DNA from: MGIIa-L3 sp038150305
GTDB taxonomy: Archaea > Thermoplasmatota > Poseidoniia > Poseidoniales > Poseidoniaceae
DNA length: 43,558 nt
Direction of reading: 5' to 3'
Assembly: GCA_038150305.1 (NCBI GenBank)
Contig: JAYOTG010000017.1
Coordinates: 1 to 43,558, forward strand
The stretch's first letter is position 1; every line of letters begins with the position of its first letter. The position numbers and the translations under genes are program-made. Positions 1-7,117 of this stretch are shown in pieces. The notes under the pieces were generated by a model. That model saw only the letters and a program-made list of their open reading frames with translations, was not told the origin of the DNA and did not search any database.

Positions 1-720
1 CGGCTGCGCCGTGCCGCACGCCTCCCGTGACGGGGGCTGCGCGTCGCTGCCCCTGTTGCCGTCCGGTGGCCGCTGCCGTGGCGCCGTCCCTTGCCGCTCT
101 CGCCGCCTTCGCGCGCTGCGTCGTGTCCGCGTCGATGGCGGCCACGGTCGCCTCTGTCTCGGCGAGCATCCCGACGGGATCCGTCTCGGGCAGCTCGGCC
201 GGTGTTGCCCATGTCCACGTAGTATGCGTACGTGCCGGGCTCCATGCGCGCGTAGATGCGCATTGCCTCCGGAGTCTTCCAGCGTACCAGCGATTGTATC
301 ACGCCCTCGACTTCGTCTCGGACGATGCCGCGCGTCGCTGCGCCACGCCGTGCGAAGAGCCGCGTCGCCAGGGTGATCCTTGCCGAGTGCCACGACCGAC
401 GCGCGGCCTCTGCCGCCGACATCGCGACGCTCATGACGATGTTGAGGCATCCTTCAGCCCGCTTGCCCGTGAAGGGCGTCGCGTCGCCTGATGGCGAGAA
501 GGCTGGCCAGCGGTGCCGCTCCTCGATCGGGCAAGGGTGCGCCAGCTCCCATTGCCGCCACCGCCAGGCGAAGTTGAGGGGGTTGCCGTCGTCGAGGCGA
601 AACCACATGTCGCGGCCGCCCCATTCGATGTTCAGCCGGTCGCATTTGGACGGCGCCGATCGACCCCGGAGCAGATGGCCGTTGGAACGCGACGCGATGA
701 CCTCGGGCGTGCTCGGCATG
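1..720 (-). pseudogene. Tyrosine-recombinase-like catalytic region, truncated and joined to gdhA
   Basis: Reading down the minus strand, the frame of the gdhA start stays open but the protein changes character after about codon 68. It then resembles the C-terminal half of a tyrosine recombinase. A segment with SAPSKCD and EWGG looks like the beta-hairpin carrying the catalytic Lys. An H-S-A-R (HxxR) box follows in SWHSARITLA, and then RWKTPEAMRIYARM with the Trp and the likely nucleophile Tyr. The first catalytic Arg that should precede the Lys hairpin is missing, because the join lies there. Near position 195 the plausible frame seems to shift by one base: a protein-like stretch (TPAELPETDPVGML) continues in another minus frame to the window edge. 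The style (KCD-EWG, SWHSARITLATRL) recalls recombinase-like proteins of protist retroelements and some phages, from memory only. It could be an insertion, an assembly chimera or a decayed element. Confidence 0.55.
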
Positions 721-926
721 TCGTTGCCGTCGTCGTCCACCCAGGACACGCGGAATTGGATCATGCGTTCCGGCTCAGCGATGCGCTTAACCACGTCGGC
801 GTAATGAGGGTGCTTCTCCAACACCGGCTCAAGGCTTTCCAGAACTTCCCAGACGGCTTGATGGAATTCAGGCTGGTCGGGGTCGCGTTGCTTGACGGAT
901 TCAAAGACGTCGTGGACGATGCTCAT
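721..926 (-). pseudogene. gdhA: NADP-type glutamate dehydrogenase, N-terminal fragment only
   Basis: The ATG at 926 is preceded by GGTGACCCC, a good ribosome binding site for this genome. The first 65-68 residues match the start of hexameric glutamate dehydrogenases: an FHQAVWEVLESLEPVLEKHP helix, then EPERMIQFRVSWVDDDGN. In intact family members this runs into VNRGYRVQF and a GPYKGGLRFHP substrate-binding segment. Here that sequence is absent and the frame passes straight into recombinase-like sequence at about position 720. Glutamate dehydrogenase interconverts 2-oxoglutarate plus ammonium and glutamate. This fragment lacks both the catalytic Lys residues and the Rossmann domain, so it cannot be active. 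The start region and its upstream DNA look native to the window; the downstream part does not. Confidence 0.7.
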
Positions 927-1025
927 GGGGTCACCTTCAGGTTGCGTCAAGCGACCCTCAGACCGTTTCTAACCGTTGCCCCGGCCTGCACAAACAACAC
1001 GGCCACTGCGTGATGCGAACGCGCC

Positions 1026-2603
1026 TCAGAAACCGCCGCCACCGCCGCAACCACCACCGCCGCAGCCGCCGCCGCCGCAGCCGCCGCCGCTATCGCTGTC
1101 GCCCGAATCATATGTCACGCGATTCAGTTCGTACAGGGGTGAGCCATACTCGTCATGACCCACCATCGTGGCCTCGTACCCATGCGCCATAGAGGCACCA
1201 AAGTCGGTCCAATCAAGCGCAGCAAAATCGACCGTGGTCGTACCACGGGCAGGAAACCCGTCGACCTGGGTGGCACCGACAACAATACCGCTCATCACGA
1301 ACCCAAAGAACAGAGGGATGAGGCCACCAAACAAGGGCCAAATGTTCCCTGCTTGAAGCGCGAAGTGGTACGGCGACACTGAAAGAAGCGCCACATCTTG
1401 CTCCACAAAGCACGCAGCGACAAAGACGCCTGCGAGCAGAAAACCGACGCTTGCAGGTCCACGAATCTTCCTCCACGTCGACGAAAGGGCGGCGATCTGC
1501 AAGTGAATTTGTTCAATGTCATCTCCGTAGCCCAGCGGCTCAAAGGCCACCGCTGATTCGACCTCCTGTCGCGCTGCAGAACGATGGAGGCCCATCTCCT
1601 CGAAGCAGGCCTCGATCTCGACGAGCATCTTCGTCAGCTCTTGTTCTTCGTACTCCTCAAGTGGGGCTTCATGGGCCAATGAGGCCTCATTCAACCCGCG
1701 AACGCCGGTCACGATGTCACGGAATTTCCCCATCTGCTTCTCGATGGCCTCGATGTGACCGCGGTAGCGCTCCATTGCGCCAAAGTTCCCATCGAGGGTC
1801 AAACGGGCGTGGATCAACACCGCCATTTCCCTGTAGCATCCAAGCGAGAGACGGTTTTTTGCCGGCATCGTGACGAGGTTGGTCTGCGTCATGCGAGCAA
1901 GACCTACCATGATGCTCAGCACACCCATCAACACACCGCCAATGAGGGTGAGCTGCACCGCGAGCGGGTACGGAGCAGTCTTTCCTTCTGAAACGAGCAG
2001 CCCGAATTCGAGGTGCGGCTCGAGACCGTCCTCCCACGACCCGTACCCGTCTGCAGCGTCGCTCAAGCGCCAACTGTGCTTCTCGAATTGTTGACCGGAA
2101 AAGCGCTGCTCTGCCGTGGTGTGGTCGGGCATCACGTAGCGGAAGCGACGGTCTTCGGTGGACACGCCAATGAGCATGCTCGGTTCTGCCGTGTTCTCCA
2201 TCCCGTAGGCCCTAAACATACGGCCGGCGTAGGAATCGTCGGTGCCGTACGCAAGGTCGGCATAGCCGCACTCGTAACACTCATCGAAGGTCCAATCGAT
2301 TTCGCACATCCGCCATTCTTCGCCTTGGTGCAGACGCTCATCGAAGTCACACATGCTCGGGATGGTCACCAAACGCACCAAGCGTCCGCTTTCCTCGTGG
2401 GAAGCCCGAAGATCGGCGCTCCATTCGGCTTCTGTTTCATTTGAGAGCACATCCGCAACGTCGTAAACATACCAGTCACCCTCAGGTTCAGGAGGGAAAT
2501 TCGACAGGGGATCCGTGCGTTCCTCAGCAGCGGCCGTGCCGGATGAGATCGGGATGAGGAGCATCATCACGAGCAGCGCAAGGGTTGAGCGACGGCTGAA
2601 CAT
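1026..2603 (-). CDS. TPM-domain membrane protein with Gly-Cys repeat tail
   Basis: A 525-residue protein if the ATG at 2603 is used; the frame extends upstream but would overlap the next gene. Residues 1-26 form a signal peptide (MFSRRSTLALLVMMLLIP, then an Ala-rich cleavage region). A TPM-like domain follows (VYDVADVLSNETEAEW), with several Cys in the middle (CDFDE, CEIDW, CYECGY). Three hydrophobic spans are visible: one after the TPM domain, and two near the end separated by a short loop. Between them lies a helical, Glu-rich cytoplasmic segment. The C-terminus is a low-complexity tail with three Cys, each separated by four Gly, ending in GGGGGF. This architecture matches bacterial membrane proteins with a near-C-terminal TIGR04222-type region and Gly-Cys tail, often next to a GRDP-like protein, as here. 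Function is unknown; the tail may be a modification or metal-binding site. Confidence 0.75.
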   Translation of the reverse strand: MFSRRSTLALLVMMLLIPISSGTAAAEERTDPLSNFPPEPEGDWYVYDVADVLSNETEAEWSADLRASHEESGRLVRLVTIPSMCDFDERLHQGEEWRMCEIDWTFDECYECGYADLAYGTDDSYAGRMFRAYGMENTAEPSMLIGVSTEDRRFRYVMPDHTTAEQRFSGQQFEKHSWRLSDAADGYGSWEDGLEPHLEFGLLVSEGKTAPYPLAVQLTLIGGVLMGVLSIMVGLARMTQTNLVTMPAKNRLSLGCYREMAVLIHARLTLDGNFGAMERYRGHIEAIEKQMGKFRDIVTGVRGLNEASLAHEAPLEEYEEQELTKMLVEIEACFEEMGLHRSAARQEVESAVAFEPLGYGDDIEQIHLQIAALSSTWRKIRGPASVGFLLAGVFVAACFVEQDVALLSVSPYHFALQAGNIWPLFGGLIPLFFGFVMSGIVVGATQVDGFPARGTTTVDFAALDWTDFGASMAHGYEATMVGHDEYGSPLYELNRVTYDSGDSDSGGGCGGGGCGGGGCGGGGGF

Positions 2604-2649
2604 GCCGCTGGAACTGGGGGTCAAGCATTGAGGCTTGTCCCGATTTCGG

Positions 2650-3228
2650 TCAAAACGGGCCCAACGACCAGCCCAAAGCCAGCCCTCCAAAGAACAGCCC
2701 TGCCCCGATCAGCGCCAGCGTTCTGCGCGAGGTCAGCGTGTGCTTGCGCAGGTCAACCCAACGTTGGTGGGGAAAGGACGCGAAGCGCTCCTTGGCCGGC
2801 GGCCACAGGTCCGCCGGTGGTGCGCGACCAAAGACCGTGGTGTACGCGGCCAGCGTCGAGGCGTATTGCGCCTCATACCGCGTGTCTTCGGCTTCACCGC
2901 CTTCGGTTGGACCATGATGCAGCTCCTGCCCGAGCAGCTCCGTGAACGGACCCCAGTAATCCCGGCTGTAGGTCAGGTGCAGGTGCCAGACCTGATCGAC
3001 TTCAACCGATGGCGTGCACGGGCCGGCGTGCACGCACAGGTACGCAAAGCGGAGGTATTCCTGGACGGCCCGCTTGGCGAAGCCAAGGTCCCAGCCTTGC
3101 TCATGGGCCAACCGCTGCTCAAAGGAAAGGTCCGCCTGCTGAGGACCGATGGTGATGGCGAGGAGGGCCCGATGATCGTCGATGGAGATGGCCCCATCGA
3201 CCGGTGCACCAAGCACGTCAGCGGCCAT
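2650..3228 (-). CDS. GRDP-like (DUF1399-type) protein with C-terminal membrane span
   Basis: A 192-residue protein directly upstream of the TPM-domain gene, 46 bp from its chosen start. The central motif VDQVWHLHLTYSRDYW, followed by LLGQELHHGPTEGG, is typical of the glycine-rich-domain-protein-like family (DUF1399 type), whose signature is a VDxVWHxH stretch. RYEAQYASTLAAYTTVFG and a PPADLWP segment follow. The last 25 residues are hydrophobic (RTLALIGAGLFFGGLALGW), which suggests one C-terminal membrane anchor with the His-rich part in the cytoplasm. Biochemical role is unknown. Adjacency to a Gly-Cys-tailed membrane protein repeats an association seen in bacteria, so the two probably act together, for example with this protein handling or modifying the tail. 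That last point is inference. Confidence 0.65.
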   Translation of the reverse strand: MAADVLGAPVDGAISIDDHRALLAITIGPQQADLSFEQRLAHEQGWDLGFAKRAVQEYLRFAYLCVHAGPCTPSVEVDQVWHLHLTYSRDYWGPFTELLGQELHHGPTEGGEAEDTRYEAQYASTLAAYTTVFGRAPPADLWPPAKERFASFPHQRWVDLRKHTLTSRRTLALIGAGLFFGGLALGWSLGPF

Positions 3229-3271
3229 ACGGGCGGCTCAACGCCCTGATGCTTGAGGATGGCGCCGTTGC

Positions 3272-3715
3272 TCACTCAAGCGGGTGGGCCACGAGGTACT
3301 GCTGCAGACGCTCAAGGCGACGCTCGCCGTCTTCGTCCACCTCGGCCATGCTGCGGATGGCCTCCTCGATGGTGGCGTGGTCTTCTTGCTGCAGGCCAAG
3401 CAGGGAACGGAAGAGGTCCAGCATGGCCCACTCGTCTTCGGTGATGACCTCGTCGTCCAGCGCAGCGATGAGCGCGCCTTGGTAGGTGGTCGCGTCGCCC
3501 ATCTCCATCTTGGTCTCAGGCGCCTCTTCGTCGGTGAACGGGTCGTCACCGGCGCGGGCGGCGGTCAGCATCTCCATGGCGTCCATCGGACCCAAACCAA
3601 GGGAGCGAGCGATGATGCTCAGGATCTGGGCTTCGTCGCCCGTGACGATCTCGTCGGCATAGGCGGCCTCGGCGATGCGGTAGTACAGCCATTGGGCTCG
3701 GCGCTCGGCGTCCAT
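3272..3715 (-). CDS. TerB-like helical protein with tandem Asp/Glu repeats
   Basis: A 147-residue soluble protein. The ATG at 3715 (MDAERRAQWLYY) is preferred over one 13 codons upstream because the domain begins right after it. Two copies of the same helical pattern are visible: YADEIVTGDEAQILSIIARS ending in LGL (about residues 18-40), and LDDEVITEDEWAMLDLFRS ending in LLGL (about 88-109). The pattern (small residue, acidic turn, D/E-E-hydrophobic helix, LGL) is that of TerB/DjlA-N domains, which often bind divalent metal at acidic turns and sit in membrane-stress modules. A similar single copy occurs at the C-terminus of the H-NOX partner protein at 39887-40513. The gene is divergent from the ribbon-helix-helix regulator at 3854, so the two may share the palindromic region between them. 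Confidence 0.55.
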   Translation of the reverse strand: MDAERRAQWLYYRIAEAAYADEIVTGDEAQILSIIARSLGLGPMDAMEMLTAARAGDDPFTDEEAPETKMEMGDATTYQGALIAALDDEVITEDEWAMLDLFRSLLGLQQEDHATIEEAIRSMAEVDEDGERRLERLQQYLVAHPLE

Positions 3716-3803
3716 GCCCTTGCCTCGCGCCGGACGGGCATAGCCCTTCTGCACGGTGAGGTGGGTGGACGAGGTTCAGATCGTGCGTAATACAAACTGA
3801 TGT

Positions 3804-3824
3804 TATATGTGATACATTCATATA
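3804..3824. promoter_or_regulatory. AT-rich palindrome (operator candidate) overlapping a TATA-like box
   Basis: TATATG and CATATA form an inverted repeat with a 9-base spacer, in one of the most AT-rich spots of an otherwise GC-rich window. The left arm extends into TTATATG, a reasonable archaeal TATA box about 45 bases upstream of the regulator's ATG at 3854. It lies in the divergent gap (3716-3853) between the TerB-like gene and the ribbon-helix-helix gene. Such dimeric regulators bind short palindromes of this kind, so autoregulation is plausible. Binding itself is inferred. Confidence 0.45.
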
Positions 3825-3853
3825 CGGTATGCCTTTCTCTGAACTTGAGTCCC

Positions 3854-4228
3854 ATGACCGCGCCCACCCAACTCGTCTCCCTCCGCCTCTCGGAGGACGA
3901 CATCGCGCGCCTCGAGCAGCGCGTCGGTTTGGACGGGACGCGAAGCCGCTCGGACGTCATTCGACTCGCCATCAAGAGCCTGCTCGATGACGAGCCGGTC
4001 AAGGCCGGCATGGGTCGCGTCACCATCGACCTCGGCCAAGACGTCATGCCTCAGATCGAGGCCGTGCACGCCCTGACCGGCATGGACGCGCGGATGCTCA
4101 CGCGCCAGGGCCTCGACTTGGCCCTCCGCCACCAACTCCAAGCGCGCTCGGAAATCGACGCGATGATCGACGAGCGGGCCGAGAAGGCACGGACCCGCCA
4201 ACAATTTTCCAGCGAGGACCACCAGTGA
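3854..4228 (+). CDS. Ribbon-helix-helix (CopG/Arc-type) transcriptional regulator
   Basis: A 124-residue protein starting at MTAPTQLVSLRLSEDDIARL. An ATG at 3800 would lie inside the palindrome and TATA-like region, so the 3854 start is chosen. The N-terminal 45 residues have the ribbon-helix-helix pattern: a short beta strand (LVSLRLS), helix A (EDDIARLEQRVGL), a turn (DGTRSRSDVIR), then helix B ending in IKSLLDDE. The strand would enter the DNA major groove as a dimer, with residues such as Ser and Arg in LVSLRLS contacting bases. The rest is helical and charged with no recognised ligand domain (DLGQDVMPQIEAVHALTG), perhaps a dimerisation or sensing part. It probably regulates itself and the divergent TerB-like gene through the palindrome at 3804-3824. 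The target is inferred. Confidence 0.8.
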   Translation: MTAPTQLVSLRLSEDDIARLEQRVGLDGTRSRSDVIRLAIKSLLDDEPVKAGMGRVTIDLGQDVMPQIEAVHALTGMDARMLTRQGLDLALRHQLQARSEIDAMIDERAEKARTRQQFSSEDHQ

Positions 4229-4267
4229 ACACACAGGGTGAGAGCAGACAGAGGGGATGGGAAAATG

Positions 4268-4307
4268 ATCGGAACCGACGGTACCCCCAACAACCATCGG
4301 AACCGAC
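4268..4307. repeat. Two direct copies of ATCGGAACCGAC
   Basis: The 12-mer ATCGGAACCGAC occurs at 4268-4279 and again at 4296-4307, 28 bases start to start, in the non-coding gap between the regulator and the helicase. The spacing is close to three helical turns, so both copies would face the same side of the DNA. This could be a tandem protein-binding site for the neighbouring regulator, but there is no direct evidence. Confidence 0.35.
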
Positions 4308-4387
4308 CCTTCGTCGGAGGCGGACGACCCGCCGCCTTCGGCTTCGCTGCCTTGCGGGAACGCGCCCGTCGCGCGCATTCGGGTCAA

Positions 4388-4414
4388 CCCCCACAACCCC
4401 CAACAACCCCCCCC
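4388..4414 (-). other. G-quadruplex-prone tract upstream of the helicase
   Basis: On the minus strand this stretch reads as three G-runs of 8, 5 and 5 separated by short T/G loops; the 8-base run can supply two G-triplets, which gives four. A further G6 run lies on the plus strand at about 4427-4432. No gene covers 4229-4512. Quadruplex formation is predicted from sequence only. Confidence 0.5.
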
Positions 4415-4466
4415 GGCGACGGCGGCGGGGGGCCCCACCCTGCCTCCTGAGGCGGGTGGAACACAG

Positions 4467-4490
4467 TGCCGCGGACCCCACGCCGCGGCA
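4467..4490. terminator. 8-bp GC hairpin, candidate terminator or operator
   Basis: TGCCGCGG and CCGCGGCA are perfect inverted repeats with an 8-base loop, 23 bases upstream of the helicase ATG at 4513. The hairpin is not followed by a T-run, so it is not a typical intrinsic terminator. It may end the regulator transcript or act in the helicase leader. Role uncertain. Confidence 0.3.
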
Positions 4491-4512
4491 CCCTTGAGTC
4501 CCTGGACAGCGA

Positions 4513-6675
4513 ATGCGTTCGCCAATCCTTTTGGAGGCTCGACCTCGGTGGACGCTTGTGTCGGTCAACGTCGAGGAACTTGGCCGACGCTGGTTGGCCC
4601 ACGAAGAGGCCCGTCCGGGCCAGCGTGAAATGATCCACGACGGCATCGAAGCACTCTGGGAACGCGGCCACCTCGTGGCTGCGGCCCCAACCGGCATTGG
4701 AAAGACGGCCGCTTCGCTGGCGGCCGCCCTGGCGGTCGCCCGAGAACGCGAGGGGCGGTGCACGGTGATGTTCCTCACCTCGCGGCAAAGCCAGCACCGC
4801 ATCGTCGTCGAAACGGTGCGCTCGATGAACGACCGACGTCCGCCTGAGGACCGCGTCAGCCTCGTGGACATGATCGGTCAAGCCGGCATGTGCGTCCAGC
4901 CCTTCGCCGAAGAACGCCCCGCCGTGTTCAGCCTGCTGTGCGCAAACGCGCGGAAAACCCGTTCCTGCCGACCCTACATCACGCCCGCGCCGAGCCTGCC
5001 CAACCGCATCCTTGCCAGTCCACTGCACGTGGAAGAACTCGTCGAACTGACGCGCCACCACCGCGAGCATGGCGAGCCGACCTTGGCCTGTCCGTGGCGC
5101 GTGGCCCGCGAAGCCGCCGCCCGTGCCGACGTCGTGGTCGCCGATTACAACCACCTGTTCAGCGAAGGCGTGCGCGACAGCACCTTGGCCGCGCTTGGCC
5201 TCACCTTGGAGCAACTCATCATCGTCGTGGACGAGGCGCACAACCTTCCCGAACGCATCCGCAGCGGGCTGGAACGCCGGCTGACGCCGCTGCTGGTCCG
5301 CAACGCCAAGCCCGACCTCGAGGAATACCTCGGGACCGTCAGCGAACGTCTCGGACGCGGACCGCACACGGACATGATCGAGTGGACCACGCAGGTCATC
5401 GACGCCCTTGGTCCGCTCGTGCAGGCCCTGTTCACCCGCTTGCACACCGACTTGGCGGCGGCCGCCGACGACGCCCAACGCCGCAGGCGAAACGGCGAAC
5501 GCGGCGCCTACGAACCGAAGGAACTGGAAGTCCAAGCCGAGGACCTCTTGGCCCTCATCCACGAGGCCTGCGACACGGTGGACGGCGTGTCAGGCCAAAC
5601 CACGCTGACCACACCGGCGCCGGCCGCCGCCGTGGAGCGCCTCGACCGGCTCAACGTCCTGCGCGAAGTGTTGCGCGACGCGGAGGTCGAGGTCGACCCT
5701 GAAGCCACGCAGGATGCGGAGTCCGACGCCCAGCGCCTGGGCGCGGTCTTAGACGACGTAGCCCGGTTCGGGGACACCACGGGGCACCTGTTCTGCTTCT
5801 CTCCAGAAGGGCGCGCGGGGCGCATCACCTCGCACCTGCTCGACCCCGGCCTCGTCAGCGGCCCGGTGCTGAACGCCTCGGCCGGAGCCGTCCTGATGTC
5901 GGGCACCCTCTATCCGCCCTCGATGTACGCGGACCTGCTGAGCCTGCCCGTCAAGCGAACGACGATCCGGAGTTACCCTTCGCCGTTCGCTGCTCAGCGC
6001 AGGCCGGTGGTCGTCGCCACCGACGTGACGTCCACCTACCGGCAACGCTCGCCGGCCAACACCGCACGCATGCAGGAGCATCTGCGCGCGCTGATCCAGG
6101 CCGCTCCGGGCCACGTCGCCGTCTTCGCCCCGTCCTACGCCCTCCTCGAAGAGATCGTCACCGACGCCCATTGGCCGGTGCACCGCACCATCGTGGAATC
6201 CTCGGATTGGGACAAATCGAAGGCCGACGAGGTCCTGGACATCCTCGAACGCGAACGGGGCGCTGGCCGCAAAGTGCTGCTGGCGGGGACCTTCGGCGCA
6301 CGCCTGTCCGAAGGTGTGGACTACCGTGGTGGGCTCTTGGACGCCGTGGCCTGCATCGGTTTGCCCATCGCCCCGCCGGGCGTGGTCCAAGACGGGCTCA
6401 AGGCCTTCGTCGCGGAACGCTTTGGCAAGGACAAGTCGTGGCGGTACACGAGCACCCAGCCGGCCGTCAACCGGGTCCTGCAGGCCATGGGCCGGCCCAT
6501 CCGTGGCATCGGCGACCGTGCGGTGGTCTTGCTCTTGGAGCAACGCTGTGAGCAGCCGATGTACCTGAAATGCTTCCCGGGTGACCTGCAGATGGTGCCG
6601 ATGAGCGACCCCAACGGCCTCAAACGGCTGGCTGAACGCTTCTACCGCCGCGTGCATCGTTCCCCCACACCTTGA
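4513..6675 (+). CDS. XPD/DinG-family superfamily 2 DNA helicase with Fe-S cluster
   Basis: A 720-residue protein from the ATG at 4513. A GTG at 4558 with GGTGG five bases upstream is a good alternative start and would give 705 residues. Motif I is APTGIGKT (about 58-65) and motif II is DEAH (240-243). Between them lie four Cys at about 127, 143, 152 and 193, the pattern of the XPD 4Fe-4S domain. The second RecA domain includes MSGTLYPPSMY, the DYRGG region and motif VI QAMGRPIRGIGDRAV. XPD-family enzymes unwind DNA 5' to 3' in repair; archaeal members act without TFIIH, and relatives (DinG, FANCJ) resolve G-quadruplexes. Length is typical of archaeal XPD. A G-rich tract and a hairpin lie just upstream. 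Call of family is firm; exact repair role is inferred. Confidence 0.92.
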   Translation: MRSPILLEARPRWTLVSVNVEELGRRWLAHEEARPGQREMIHDGIEALWERGHLVAAAPTGIGKTAASLAAALAVAREREGRCTVMFLTSRQSQHRIVVETVRSMNDRRPPEDRVSLVDMIGQAGMCVQPFAEERPAVFSLLCANARKTRSCRPYITPAPSLPNRILASPLHVEELVELTRHHREHGEPTLACPWRVAREAAARADVVVADYNHLFSEGVRDSTLAALGLTLEQLIIVVDEAHNLPERIRSGLERRLTPLLVRNAKPDLEEYLGTVSERLGRGPHTDMIEWTTQVIDALGPLVQALFTRLHTDLAAAADDAQRRRRNGERGAYEPKELEVQAEDLLALIHEACDTVDGVSGQTTLTTPAPAAAVERLDRLNVLREVLRDAEVEVDPEATQDAESDAQRLGAVLDDVARFGDTTGHLFCFSPEGRAGRITSHLLDPGLVSGPVLNASAGAVLMSGTLYPPSMYADLLSLPVKRTTIRSYPSPFAAQRRPVVVATDVTSTYRQRSPANTARMQEHLRALIQAAPGHVAVFAPSYALLEEIVTDAHWPVHRTIVESSDWDKSKADEVLDILERERGAGRKVLLAGTFGARLSEGVDYRGGLLDAVACIGLPIAPPGVVQDGLKAFVAERFGKDKSWRYTSTQPAVNRVLQAMGRPIRGIGDRAVVLLLEQRCEQPMYLKCFPGDLQMVPMSDPNGLKRLAERFYRRVHRSPTP

Positions 6676-6700
6676 TGAAGGGTCAGGCGGACCAACCGCC

Positions 6701-7114
6701 ATGGAGGAGGAGACGACCACGCCCCTCGCGGCTCGCCCCGAGGACCTCCATGCCGAGGTGGCGGCCGAGGCCAGCCACCTCGAGGAAGTGCGCCAGCGCC
6801 ACACCCTCCACCTCGTCACCGCGGGGATGCTCCCCGAGACGCACCTGGCCAACATCGAGCCCGAGCGACGCTTGGCCTGGATGGTCGAGGAACTCCACGG
6901 CCGCTCGGACCCAGACGGACTGACCTTGCCCATGGCCGGTGTGCACGACCACGAATTGACCGCCGAGGTCGTGGAAGCCGAACAAGGCAGCATGCTTCGG
7001 CTCAAGATCGAGCAAGACGGCGCGCCCACGCTGAAGCGTGAACTCCCACTTGCCGCAGACGCCAAGGACGTCAAGCACCACTTCGTGGACGGACACCTGG
7101 TCGTCCGTTGGTGA
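6701..7114 (+). CDS. Small protein with probable Hsp20/CS-like C-terminal domain
   Basis: A 137-residue acidic protein starting 25 bp after the helicase stop, so probably co-transcribed. The N-terminal third is helical and Glu-rich (LHAEVAAEASHLEEVRQ). The C-terminal half looks beta-rich: MLRLKIEQDGAPTLKRELPL, then DAKDVKHHFVDGHLVVRW. The ending matches the last strands of alpha-crystallin/CS domains, where a LPxxVDxxxVxAxYxNGVLxVxL pattern is usual. The Hsp20 C-terminal IXI tail is absent. It may be a divergent small heat-shock or co-chaperone protein, or an unrelated beta-sandwich; the assignment is tentative. Confidence 0.45.
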   Translation: MEEETTTPLAARPEDLHAEVAAEASHLEEVRQRHTLHLVTAGMLPETHLANIEPERRLAWMVEELHGRSDPDGLTLPMAGVHDHELTAEVVEAEQGSMLRLKIEQDGAPTLKRELPLAADAKDVKHHFVDGHLVVRW

Positions 7115-7117
7115 GCG

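Noticed and set aside
1..804. Plus-strand frames of 121 to 182 codons at the left edge
   Set aside because: They are Arg/Pro/Ala-rich and antisense to the gdhA-recombinase frame, which has clear family motifs.
4384..5562. Minus-strand frame of 392 codons over the helicase
   Set aside because: Overlaps an unmistakable helicase with all motifs on the plus strand; translation is low-complexity with no family features.
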